Source of the DNA: Sparassis latifolia
Taxonomy: Eukaryota; Basidiomycota; Agaricomycetes; Polyporales; Sparassidaceae
DNA length: 64,000 nucleotides
Direction: 5' to 3'
NCBI GenBank assembly: GCA_018466975.1
Contig: CM031557.1
Coordinates: 372,001-436,000, forward strand
A program made the translations under genes and the position numbers. Positions 45,287-55,303 of this stretch are shown here, one piece after another. Under the pieces are notes generated by a model. That model saw only the letters and a list, made by a program, of their open reading frames with translations. It did no database searches and had not been told where the DNA came from. Positions within the stretch are counted from its first letter, which is position 1. Every line of letters starts with the position of its first letter.

Positions 45287-46244
45287 ATGTCCTCCGACTC
45301 AGTGTCTCCTGCTCCTGCTCCAGACTCAAATTCTGCTGCAGAAATTGCTCATGGTGTAGACAGTAAGCAGCGGGAATCTTCGGATCCTGCACCCTCACCA
45401 CCTGCCAAAACTTCACAGCGAGGGAGCGAGGAAGCGGAGCACGACGAGCCAGAGTCCAAGTCCGAGTCTCCCGTTCCGGAGGCTTCCACCTCTGCTGCTA
45501 CAGCTGTTGACGCCAGCACCAGTGACGGCAGCGCCTCGTCGGCGTCGCAGCCTGCATCTGCTGCAGCATCAACACCTGGTGTCGCATCTGCAGGCGACTG
45601 GCAGGCGATCTGGTCACCTGCACACAGTGCGTACTACTTTTACAACGCCGCCACTCGAGAAACAACATGGACGAACCCCCTCCAGCCCACTGCCTCCCCA
45701 TCCGCATCTCCCTATCCGACGTCCGCCCCTGGCGCACCGCCCACGCCTGAAGCATCTGGATCGATTCCTGGATCTGCTGCAATGCAGGCCCTCTATGACA
45801 TGCAGGCGGCAGCTGCAGCGCAGGGAATCGATCCCTCTCTAGCCTATCTTGACCCTTCGCTTGCCGCTGGGTCGTCTACGGCTCCTGCAGCGTTCACGTC
45901 CACTGCAAAGTTCAACGCGCGCTCTGGCGCATTCGCCCGCCCGGATGCACGCGACCCGACACATCTGTCCGAGTATGAGCGCGCGAAGCGCATGAGCGAG
46001 TTCTACTTTGATGTCAATGCGTGGGAAAAGGACGTAGAAATGCGCAAGCTTGAGGAGGCTCAGGAGCAGGAGGAGGGTAGGAAGAGGAAGCGGCCCACTA
46101 AGAAGGATCTGGTACGTTTTATTACTTATCGCTTCATATGTTAGAAGGTGAGTATCGTGCTAATTCTTGATGGTTCTGCAGGAGAGGTTCAAGGAACAAA
46201 AGAGGCTGAAGAAAATTGCCAAGACGGCATGGTTGCGTACATAG
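45287..46244 (+). CDS. WW-domain protein
   Basis: Two exons, 45287-46111 and 46182-46244; 295 aa. A Ser/Pro/Glu-rich N-terminal part (1-100) precedes one WW domain, GDWQAIWSPAHSAYYFYNAATRETTWTNPL (about 106-135), with the two Trp and the Tyr-Tyr pair. After a Pro/Ala linker comes FARPDARDPTHLSEYERAKRMSEFYFDVNAWEKDVEMRKLEEAQEQE and a very basic C-terminus (RKRKRPTKK...ERFKEQKRLKKIAKTAWLRT). WW domains bind proline-rich ligands. The arrangement resembles small splicing-linked WW proteins of fungi, but the partner is not known. Confidence 0.85.
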
Positions 46245-46368
46245 ATGATTCTGCGTCCATTTCTTCCTATATCATGGTGTCAGCATGTGAAGACATTTTA
46301 TACCACCGAGGGCGACGACATCTCGAAATCTGTTCGTCTCTACACCGTTCGCAGCCCATGTATGATCC

Positions 46369-46905
46369 CTACTTTTTTCTTTGCGGTCTTAAACTTCGTA
46401 ATGATAGTTTGCCAAAAATTGCTACCATAGTGGAACATGCACCTGCATTCCGAAACGCGGACTGCAATCCGTCCCGTGGTGAACGCGTCGTAGTCAACTG
46501 ACTTGCGAGTTTGCGCAACGATCTGGAGCATACAGCCTCGGGGCGTCTCGCGAAGAAATTGAATCCTCTCAGTTCACTGAACGTCTCCTTAACCGTCCGC
46601 AGATGACGACTAAGTCCCGCGAGAATCGCAAGAGTTAAAGGCAGAAGTGTGATTTCTAGTGCGGTCCAGGACATGTTTGGCGACATGCAGGCTAACTGGG
46701 CCAACAATACCGGTACCGGAATCGTGCTGTCAACCGGGTTGCAATCGCAAGAAAGAGAGACCAGGTTCAGACAGGAGAAGTCCTGTGATTGTAGATGAGG
46801 ACGAATCTCGTAGGAAATCGGGTTGAATGTGCGAGCAGGAGCCCCGAGCGGGTCCCCGAGCTCACCTCGGGAAACAACAGCCAACAAAATAGCAAGGAGT
46901 GTCAT
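46369..46905 (-). CDS. Possible small membrane protein (unassigned)
   Basis: 178-codon minus frame with hydrophobic runs (MTLLAILLAVV; IPVPVLLAQLACM; EITLLPLTLAILAGL). A GTGAGC after AVVSRG and an AG before TTCGTCC suggest an intron could interrupt it. No family recognised. It may be a real exon or chance. Confidence 0.2.
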   Translation of the reverse strand: MTLLAILLAVVSRGELGDPLGAPARTFNPISYEIRPHLQSQDFSCLNLVSLSCDCNPVDSTIPVPVLLAQLACMSPNMSWTALEITLLPLTLAILAGLSRHLRTVKETFSELRGFNFFARRPEAVCSRSLRKLASQLTTTRSPRDGLQSAFRNAGACSTMVAIFGKLSLRSLRPQRKK

Positions 46906-47509
46906 GAACGGCGTCAGAAAAAGACGGAAACAATGCGTTCCAACTACATGTACAGTGTCTTCAGTCTTTCAGCAACGATATGGCGATACGGATTCGTCGA
47001 GCCTATGCAGTCCAGATGACCGAGCGACTCACCTTCGAGGTGTACGTGCCACTCTATCACTCTTGTCCATCAACAAGTCAAGGAAATAAATGCGTACATA
47101 TTTTATCTGAGTTCATCTGTCGATCCAGACGAGTCATCTTCCACTCATATTGTACACACCTTGCACATCGTGGCGGAATCCGCGAACGTAATGCCGTGTT
47201 TCGGCCGATGGGGTTCAACGGCGTTCTATTCCCCCCCCTCCCCTTTGAATGGCAAGGGAACTGTCTCAAAGTGTGAAAGTCGCGAAGCTTATAATGAGTA
47301 GGAAAGGGCTGCAGCCAACCGTGTGGGTCCGTAGTACTAGCAGCTGTAGTGACCGCCTCGAGTGCAATCGGAACGCGATGCACGTGATGGTGTTTAGATA
47401 GGCGCCTGCCCCACGGTGCCCCAGATTCGTACAAAAGCCCGGCCGACGAGTCTCGCGCCCTTCCTTCATCCATCTCCTCCTCATCGCACCTTCACATCAG
47501 ACCCACCAG
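46906..47509. other. Intergenic, MDH promoter
   Basis: Short C tract at 47229-47238 and a pyrimidine-rich leader before the MDH start codon. No other gene seen. Confidence 0.45.
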
Positions 47510-49317
47510 ATGACAAAAGCTGTTGTTCTCGGTGCTGCAGGTGAGTGTATACTTTTTCCGGCTTGTATGATGCCTCACCATCTCCCTTCTGATCAGGAGG
47601 AATTGGGCAGCCGCTGTCTTTGCTCCTGAAGACGAACCCGCTCGTGAAGGAGGCAAGTTATTGCTCGTAGATGCACTCACATCTTCTGTGACGAAATGTT
47701 TGATAGTTGAGCCTGTACGATATCGTCCATGCCCCCGGCGTCGCCGTCGATCTTTCGCACATCGCCACCCCCGCGAAGGTGGAGGGCTTCCTACCTCCAA
47801 ACGATGGCCTGAAGAAGGCGCTCACTGGCGCTGACATCGTCGTCATCCCTGCAGGTGTACCCCGGAAACCTGGTGTAAGTGTTCAATTTCACGTCGGAAC
47901 GATCTGATATTTACTTTCCCCGCCAGATGACGAGGTTGGTGCATTGCACCCATACTCGCAGAAGAACGCGTAGATAACAGAATCTGTTTTACAGGGACGA
48001 TCTCTTCAAGGTCAGTTGTGATAGACTCGCGTGTGTCCCGCAAAGATCCTCCGACATATCCGATCTGGGATCTTGAGATGCTGCGTCGGAAGTTGCGGCA
48101 TGTCAATCTCAGCATGCTCGTCGCAGATTATTCCCTAGTCCAAATGGGGGCCAGAGGATTCGGGTCTCCGCCCATACGTCCTGATCTTTGGGCGTGGTTA
48201 TTTGCTAGCTCGCCATATCCCGTCCATTATATGGACAGCTAGTTTGAATGGCTCTTTCCAGGGATATAATGCGACCAATCTGGCAGATCGTGCAACTGGA
48301 GTATACTGCTTCGAGTCGGATATGTTGGATAGGACATATTGCCTCGCCAGGAACCACGTCGTAATTCGTTTACTGACTTGTATAGATCAATGCTGGTATC
48401 GTCCGCGATCTAGCCACAGGCATCGCCACAGTTGCGCCGAAGGCGTTCGTCCTGGTCATCTCCAACCCTGTCAACTCGACCGTCCCCATCGTTGTGGAGG
48501 TGTTCAAGAAGCACGGCGTCTTTGACCCGAGGAGGTAAGCAACGGTGTCCTTTTGTGGCGCGTACTAACCTTGGTTTACAGGATCTTCGGTGTGACGACT
48601 CTGGACGTTGTGCGTGCGTCGACGTTCGTCTCAGAAATTCTTGGCGACCTTTCCCTTACCCCGTCCGTCTCCGTTCCCGTCGTCGGTGGGCACAGCGGTG
48701 TGACCGTACGTCCTTCTACAGTTCTCCTCAGCCATTGCTGATGATCATGCGCAGATCGTTCCCCTCCTCTCGCAATCCACGCACTCGCTTCCTGCCGGCT
48801 TTGCGCAATCCTCGCTAGAGGCGCTTACGAACCGTATCCAGTTTGGCGGCGATGAGGTGGTGAAGGCTAAGGACGGCGCGGGCTCTGCGACCCTCTCGAT
48901 GGCCTACGCGGGCGCCGAGTTCGCCGGCAAGGTCCTCCGCGCCCTTAAGGGCGAGAAGGGCATCGTAGCACCGTCTTTCATCAACCTCGCCGCGGACAAG
49001 ACTGGCGGTGCCGCGCTGCAGAAGGAGCTGGGCAAGGACCTCGAGTACTTCTCTGCCCCGGTTGAGCTAGGGGTGCGTATGCGTTGTTGGCTACTGTCGC
49101 CATCCATTCATACCTATTTGTGTTGCAGCCCGAAGGTGTTGTCAAGATTAATGGCCTCGGAAAGCTTTCCGATTACGAGAAGGGCCTCATCGCCGCTGCG
49201 CTCCCCGAGCTGGAGACGAACATTGACACGGTATGTCTGAACCTTATCTGGCTGAATGTCATGAATATTGAGCCGCGTGTGCAGGGCGTGTCTTTCATAT
49301 CTCCGGCGAAGCTCTAA
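47510..49317 (+). CDS. Malate dehydrogenase (NAD-dependent)
   Basis: Ten exons: 47510-47540, 47597-47652, 47707-47874, 47927-47934, 47995-48010, 48386-48534, 48582-48705, 48755-49072, 49129-49230 and 49285-49317; 334 aa, the expected length. NAD motif [18 protein letters not shown] at the N-terminus; substrate Arg in [13 protein letters not shown] (about 85-97); [20 protein letters not shown]; catalytic His in GGHSGVT. It interconverts malate and oxaloacetate. The enzyme is of the mitochondrial/E. coli-like class but starts directly at the Rossmann strand without a targeting leader, so cytosol or peroxisome is likely; the end PAKL could act as a weak peroxisomal signal (inferred). Intron 2 has a GC donor (GCAAGT), exon 4 is 8 nt, and intron 5 (48011-48385) is 375 nt, far above the others. 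Confidence 0.95.
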
Positions 49318-49782
49318 AGGCTGCCGGTGCATGGGTAGTGGAGGAGGCTTCAAGAGTGTTGTACGCTTTTGAAAATGTGTGGATACTGTCATAGCAGTAA
49401 ACAACATACAATGTGAATGTACCATTTTCAATCAGTTTCAAAAATCGGGTGAAGCCATTCTGCTTCAGTGCGGTGCGGATGAGGTGTGGCGACTTTAGAT
49501 CGGGGCCTCAAGGCCTCACATCTCAGTACCAGCAGCATAAGTCCGCAACACCGTATTATCGAACTCCTCGTACCACGATACCCTCAACCGACGTGTATAC
49601 ACGGCCCACGGTACCGTTGTTCTTCATTCTTCCTCTCGTCGAAGTGACTTCCCTTTGTATATATTTTGTGCAATTCCAGTGCACGCACATGATGACGCGC
49701 AACGACTGCGAATTAGTTTGCAGCAACGAAACATTGGACATGCAAGCAAAACAACAAAGAAAAGTCCACACATTTTCACCAA
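49318..49782. other. MDH 3' flank
   Basis: No gene recognised before the degenerate tRNA. Confidence 0.5.
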
Positions 49783-49851
49783 TGCGTTGAGAACAATCGA
49801 ACCCCCGGCGGGTCGACGGCAACGACCCAAGTTACTACTACTAGTCCATGC
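49783..49851 (-). pseudogene. Degenerate tRNA-Gly copy
   Basis: On the minus strand it keeps TTGGGTCGTTGCCGTCGACC and CGCCGGGGGTTCGATT of the local tRNA-Gly(GCC), but the T stem is unpaired (GGGG against TGTTC) and the acceptor stem does not pair. The anticodon arm and B box are intact in sequence. A tRNA relic or tRNA-derived piece. Confidence 0.7.
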
Positions 49852-49992
49852 ACCTGAGAATTATAGGTTGACTTCCCCAACTTCCTCAAAATGTTTGGTT
49901 GCTTTCCGGTGTACAGGAACGTTGTTGCACTGGGAACTTGGAGCTTGAAGCTTGAAGCTTAAGTGAAGTGTACAGTAAGTGAGTAACCTACG

Positions 49993-50024
49993 TCGCGATC
50001 AAGTCGCGATTCGCGATCCGCGAT
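49993..50024. promoter_or_regulatory. Cluster of four CGCGAT motifs
   Basis: Four CGCGAT copies, three as TCGCGAT, within 32 bp, about 155-185 bp before the FHA gene start. CGCG-core sites resemble MBF/SBF cell-cycle boxes of fungi (known); their use here is inferred. Confidence 0.4.
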
Positions 50025-50179
50025 CAGTGGATACTCACGTGGTGTTCACGGTCAGGTGTTTTGTGCTGTTGAACTTCTGCGAAAGTTGTCCTGTGTGGTC
50101 ATTATTCTCTTATACTTTTCTGCTGTAACATCCCTATACGGACGAGGAACTGGCCGCAAGTACGTATAGAAGTTCATTT

Positions 50180-53100
50180 TTGATGGATGCAAGCGACTTT
50201 GGAAGATATGGGTCCTTGTCTCTGCTCAAACGAAACGACCCGACTACAGTGGTGGCCTCGTATCCCATCGACGATGCCGAGGTCACGCTTGGCCGCGACC
50301 CCTCTTGCAGTATAAGGCTATATTACCCCTCAGTGAGTGCTCTTCACTGCAAGCTAGTCTTCAACGAGTCCACTGCCTTTCTCGTTGTGCTGGGCACCAA
50401 TGGCGTCTTTGTCGACGGTGTCGCCGTCTTCCCCGCCACAGCCGGTGCGTCGCCGACCACGGTACCTCTCCCCAACGGCTCCACACTGGACGTTCACAAG
50501 AAGCGCTTCCGCTTTGCGTACCCACCGAAGCACCTGCGCCCTGCCCTGCTCGCCACCCCGTCTCCGCAGAAGCTCAGCCGCCACGCGCTACGCATGTCCA
50601 TGATCGCTAGCGCAAACGTCTTCTCACCCCGACCCAGCGCCGACCCACGGGAGAATTTGCGCGTGCTACAGTCCCCGCTTAAGCCGACGCGCGAGGACCC
50701 GGAGATCGTGCTCGTGGAGAGCAACACGCCCCGCGTCGTGGAGGCGGACAAAGACCTTGTCATCCTCGATGAGGTCACCCTTCCGCCACCGCCTATCCCC
50801 GCACCAGTGTTCACTATGCCTTCCCTACCGATGACACCCGCCCCCGTGAACAGGCCGCGCAACTCGTTGCACCGTGCGGTGCTCATCCGTTCTGCGCAGC
50901 GGGCGGAAATGCACCGAGAGATGTGGAAGGAAGAGGAACGCGAACTTGATGAGGTTGAAGAATTTATCACACCAGTGAAGGGGCAGGATGAGGAAGACGA
51001 GGAAATGGGTATGCAGGTGAAGACCAAGATTAAGCCGGTGTCAAGTTGGCGCAAAAGCCTCGAGGCCGTCGCAGGCAGCCTCAACTGGCCATTTCGTAGA
51101 AAGCGCCAGTCGGGCGAGCAGAACGACGAAGAAGCTGAGGGCGACAGTGACAATGACAATTACAATGACGACGAAGACTACCAGGATGAAAACGTTAATG
51201 AAGATGCAGAAGGAGAACACGAATACCTTGACGATAATGAAGAGATGAATGACGTATACCCGGACGAAAACGAAGTGCAAGAAACCGTCTCTGATGAAGA
51301 CGAAGATGGACATGAAGTACAACAACCATACGACATTCCTGCTACACCTCAGAGTCAGCTCCGCACTCTTGGCCCCTTCATGACTCCCCAGGCTACCTAC
51401 CTTCCTCGGCCGACTGGTGGCCGCCACTCACTCGGAGGGACGGGCCCAAGACGTGTGCGTATCGTCGCCCCGTGGAAAGTCGAGGATATCGTTGTCCCTC
51501 CGAACAGCGTCGACCCTGTGAAAGAAGAGGTGGAGTCCTCGCCGGAGAAGAGTCCTGCGAAGGACGCACCACGGGGATGGGAAACGCGCCCCTCTATGAG
51601 CACTCCGCAGCGCGCCGCGGCAGAACGGGAGCGGCTGACCGACGAGGAGCGCAAGGTACTTCACGCACATCGCTCGATGAATGTCCACGATCGTGCTGAC
51701 GACGGCATGCAGACCATCCGTGAGCGTCGGCGCTCCGCGGTGACGATGCCCGACACGTTCTTCAACGGACACGCGCCAGGCACGCTCCCGCCCACTCCGC
51801 GCGCGGCACCCTCCCCCGCACGCTTCGCGACACCGGGGCGTGCGGAGGAGGAGGATGAACAGGGTGAGGAGATGCACGTTCTGCTCGCGCGAATGCGAGA
51901 GATGGTCGAAGGCGCGAAGCGGCGACAGAGCGTCGGGCTCTCGCCACAGAAACCGGCAAGGGACGCGAGCCTGAGTCCGCGCAAGAAAGGTGGCTTCTCA
52001 TTGCTCGCGGTCGAGGAGGACCACAGCGAAGACGAGGTGGAGGAGCGGCAGACGACGCCACCGTTGGACGTGCGCACGGCATTGCGGGATCGGACCGCTG
52101 CTAGTGCAGAGGTGGAGGCTGAGAAATTGTCTGTGCCAGCCCCACAGACTCCTCAGTACGCTGGTCTACGCTCTCCTTCCAAGCTGGGGGTCCCAATGCA
52201 CAGGTCATGGCTACGCCGCGGATGGACGGCGTCAAGGAAATGTTCCTGCGGGAGGCGCACGTCCGACAGAACAAGGACCGCAGCGATAACACGAACGAGG
52301 ATGCGTTGGAAGGCGTTGGCGAAATGATGCAAACCCCGGTCGGCTGGCGTCCGAGCCGTGCTACTGCTGAGGAGCCGCTGCAGCCTGAGCAAGAGCAGCG
52401 GGAGCAAGAACCTCAATCGGTTCTGCCGAGGATTCAGAGCCCTGCCCTGCCTGCAGATAATCCAGAATCGCACACCGTGCAGGCCGCCGGCACGCGTATG
52501 GTGCGACGTACAAGGACGAGGACCGCAGAAGACAACAAGGTATATTCACACCATCACGCTGTGCTCCCAGTAGGTAATTTACGAATGCAGCAGGAGACAC
52601 CTTCAGGATCTAACACCGGGATCCCCAAGCCGACACGTTCGCTGAGAAGCAGGACTGCAGACGCGAAGACCGATTCGGCTGCGACGCTGGTATGTTTTAT
52701 TTTGTCTCACATATTATCTACATTCTGATGTAGCGGCTACAAACAGCCAGAAAGACCACAGAGCGCGCCCGCTAAAACCGCACCGTCCAAGAAAAAGACG
52801 GAGAGCGGGGACGAAGGCACAAAGACCGCACCCGCACCCGCCGCCGCGGCGGTGCGGCGCACGCGTCGCGGTGTGCAGTCCGAGTCCGAGTCGGAAGACG
52901 TCCCAGCGCCAGCCCCGCGGACGCTGCGGCGCACAGGGAGGACGAAGACGCCCACACCCGAGCCTCTGCCATCTACGGCGGCGCGGAGCAAGACGAGCAC
53001 CGGCAGGCGTACCGCGAAGTCGAAGCAGGTCGAAGCGGAGGCGAACGAGCCAGAGCTCGACGCCATCCCCCAACGAGAGGAGCCCGCCCCCGAGCCTGCG

Positions 53101-53550
53101 CCTGCGGCGGCACGCGTTCGGCGCACCGCGCGGAGCCGGATTCCTGTGGGAACCATCAAGGAAGAGGTAGAAGACAGCCCGCTGCCGGACGCGGCTGAGG
53201 GCTCCGCGGCGTCGCGCACAAGGGGGAGCAGGGCTGCGGCCGCAGCGCGTACACGGGCCTCGGCGAAGAAGGCAGCGACGCCGGTAGTCGAGGCGGAGAG
53301 TACCGCATCGGGCACCGCGGACGCGCCGAGCGCGGGAGACAAAGAGAACACGCCGGAGCCATCAGGCGAGGACGAGGCTCCGCCGCCGGCACCTGCCAAG
53401 ACCTCGACTGTTAGGACGAAGGTGACGCGCGCTGGGGCGAGGACGCGGCAGGGCACCGAGGAGCAGACTGTTGAGAAGGCTCCGACCGCGAGAGCTGCTG
53501 GGGTAACCAGGTCTGGGCGAGCCCTAGGTAAGACTACTAGCCGGAAGTGA
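50180..53550 (+). CDS. Large FHA-domain nuclear-type protein (probable frameshift)
   Basis: Exons 50180-52539 (frame changes near 52186-52190), 52591-52689 and 52747-53550; about 1087 aa if the shift is ignored. The N-terminal FHA domain spans about residues 10-115: VTLGRDPSCSIRLYYPSVSALHCKL (the Gly-Arg and Ser..His core) and LGTNGVFVDG. Such domains bind phospho-threonine. The middle is strongly acidic (about 310-400, rich in Asp/Glu/Asn), followed by many Ser/Thr-Pro sites. A motif TPRMDGVKEMF is coded just after the shift (about 52213-52245). The C-terminal ~270 residues are basic/Ala-rich with repeated VRRTxR-type motifs. This order (FHA, long disorder, TPxxxGxxEMF, Arg-rich end) recalls chromosome-associated Ki-67-like architecture, but that is only analogy. 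No enzyme domain. Confidence 0.8.
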
Positions 53551-53686
53551 TTATTTATACTGTGCTTTGTCTGTTGGAGCCGTGTATTTATATTGTGATT
53601 GGTTCAACTTGGCCGTGAATGTTCCACATGAATCTACTCCGGGATGTTGCTGCGATATGTTGATCATAAGCTATTCTCCAGTGTGA

Positions 53687-53757
53687 GCATTAATGGGGTA
53701 GTGGTAACCTGGGTCGTTGCCATCGACCCGCCGGGGGTTCGATTCCCCCTTAATGCA
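53687..53757 (+). tRNA. tRNA-Gly(GCC), second copy
   Basis: Differs from the copy at 43200-43270 at one base (TTAATGC instead of TTAGTGC), which makes its acceptor stem perfectly paired. A T5 run about 20 nt downstream could end Pol III transcription. Confidence 0.94.
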
Positions 53758-54286
53758 CTTCAAGGTTGCAGGCCGTGTTTTTGAAGCTAAGAAGTCAGTG
53801 CTGCACAACTGTGCGTAATTTTGTTGTGTTCCTATGGAACAAATACTACCACATACAACGTCGTCATCGTCGACAAATCCATTTAATTAAAGAGCGTTCT
53901 CTAGAATATCCTAACACGATCCGAGCCCCGCGCGGGGCGACGTACAAAGCAGTAGGGATACAAAGGTGGCAGAGCCGGGCAATACAGGTGGGGTATGGAC
54001 GGATCCCAGACGCAGAGACGGTATCAGGAACGTAAACGGAACGTGTGAACAGCGCGAGACAAAAGAAATCGGAATGCGGAGAGCTAGTAGTGAGAAGTGA
54101 ATAGTGGATATTACTGATGGGATAGTGTCCGAAGGCGAATAGTGGTACGGCAAAGTTTTTAAGTGCAGGTGCAGAAGAGAGTACGAGCCGGTGTGAAGAA
54201 GACGGCGCGGCGGAAGCGCGGTGCACAGCACGCGCAGCGCCCGGGCGCCTCTACGGATTTGCGATTTGCGTCTTTTGACAGAGAAG
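53758..54286. other. Intergenic, Clp1-like 3' flank
   Basis: No gene recognised. Confidence 0.5.
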
Positions 54287-55303
54287 CTACACGCGCTCGC
54301 GCTCGCGCTCGGCGACGCGGGTGAGCGCGGCGAGGACGACCTCCCACGCGATGTCCATGACGGCCCAGAGCTCGGCGTCGAACACGCCGAGCGCACACAC
54401 GTTGCGCCAGAGCGCGTTCACCCGCTTCGCGTGGTTCATGAGCCCCGCGAGCGCGCCCTGCGGGCCGGCGTGTGCAGACGCGGATGATGCGAGCGCCTGC
54501 GCGAGGCAGAGGAGGCTGTCCGAGGAGAACTGCGAGACGTAGGGAGCCCGGCCCTTGGAGCCCGAGGCCGCAGGCGCGGGCGGGAGCACAGAGGCGAGGG
54601 AGGGGAGGAGCGCGCCGAGAAGAGTGTCTGTGCGCTTGGTGTGGAGGTAGGCGTGCAGGACTGGGAAGGTCTCCGCGCTCGGGACGGTGAGCGGGACGAG
54701 GGGAAGGCTCATCGTCGCGGTGCGATTGGAAGGGTGCGAGGGCGGGAGCGCGGGGAGGAGTGTGCAGTGCGTGGCGAGCACGAGCGCGTGCGTTGGGTAG
54801 AGAGGGGCCGTCGCGGGGGTGGAGGTGTACTGCGCGAATGACGCGGCGGTGGGCGTGTTTGGCGAGGACGCGGACTTGGAAGAGGAGATCGCGAGGATGT
54901 GCGTCGGGAACGCGGAGGAAGACGGTGAGTGGGAGGTTGGGCGCACGGGCACGTCGATGATAGGCGGGAGACGCGAACGCGGGAGCGAGGACGGGATGGA
55001 GAGCAGCTTGAGGGCTGCGAGCATCCTGGAACGCGCGAATAATATTGTCAGTTTCACGCAGACAAAGGGAGTGAGTGACACGCACTCATTAGCTTGGCCA
55101 GCCAAGTGGTTCCTGATGTACTCGAAGGGCACGTTTGCGAGCTCGGGCTCGAGCGAGGCAATGGTCTGACGCGAGACTTCATTGAAGCTGGGGCGAGCGA
55201 GGGTGCGCGGGAGCTGCAGACTCGGGGGAACGTGCTGGTGATGGGCAGGAAGAGAAAGCATCTCCGGCGCGAATGGAGCCGGGCGCGACGCGACTTGGAA
55301 CAT
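54287..55303 (-). CDS. Clampless1 (Clp1)-like protein
   Basis: Two exons on the minus strand, 55303-55086 and 55025-54287; 318 aa. Conserved text of the mushroom Clp1 family: ISxEPELANVPFEYIRNHL near residue 55-70, FPTHILAISS-type strand, YPTHALVLATHCTLLPALPPS, VPLTVPSAETFPVLHAYLHTKRTDTLLGALLPS, and the C-terminal AKRVNALWRNVCALGVFDAELWAVMDIAWEVVLAALT. In Coprinopsis cinerea clp1 is needed for clamp formation after mating and is controlled by the A mating-type homeodomain proteins; Ustilago Clp1 is needed for growth in planta (known). Its biochemical role is unclear. GC-rich coding DNA, so antisense frames are open too. No mating-type gene is seen in the window. Confidence 0.88.
   Translation of the reverse strand: MFQVASRPAPFAPEMLSLPAHHQHVPPSLQLPRTLARPSFNEVSRQTIASLEPELANVPFEYIRNHLAGQANECVSLTPFVCVKLTILFARSRMLAALKLLSIPSSLPRSRLPPIIDVPVRPTSHSPSSSAFPTHILAISSSKSASSPNTPTAASFAQYTSTPATAPLYPTHALVLATHCTLLPALPPSHPSNRTATMSLPLVPLTVPSAETFPVLHAYLHTKRTDTLLGALLPSLASVLPPAPAASGSKGRAPYVSQFSSDSLLCLAQALASSASAHAGPQGALAGLMNHAKRVNALWRNVCALGVFDAELWAVMDIAWEVVLAALTRVAERERERV

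Noticed and set aside
45498..45842. Frames overlapping the WW-domain gene on both strands
   Set aside because: Shadows of a repetitive Ala/Ser/Pro coding region.
48018..48242. Gene within MDH intron 5
   Set aside because: 74-codon frame with no family signal; also no snoRNA box pair of proper spacing was found.
50354..52082. Long antisense frames across the FHA gene (for example 51159-50494 and 52077-51661)
   Set aside because: Serine- and arginine-rich shadows of the Asp/Glu- and Pro-rich sense frame; no domain.
54159..55085. Overlapping 308-codon minus frame and several plus frames in the Clp1-like gene
   Set aside because: They are byproducts of GC-rich coding sequence; only one frame carries family text and a clean intron.
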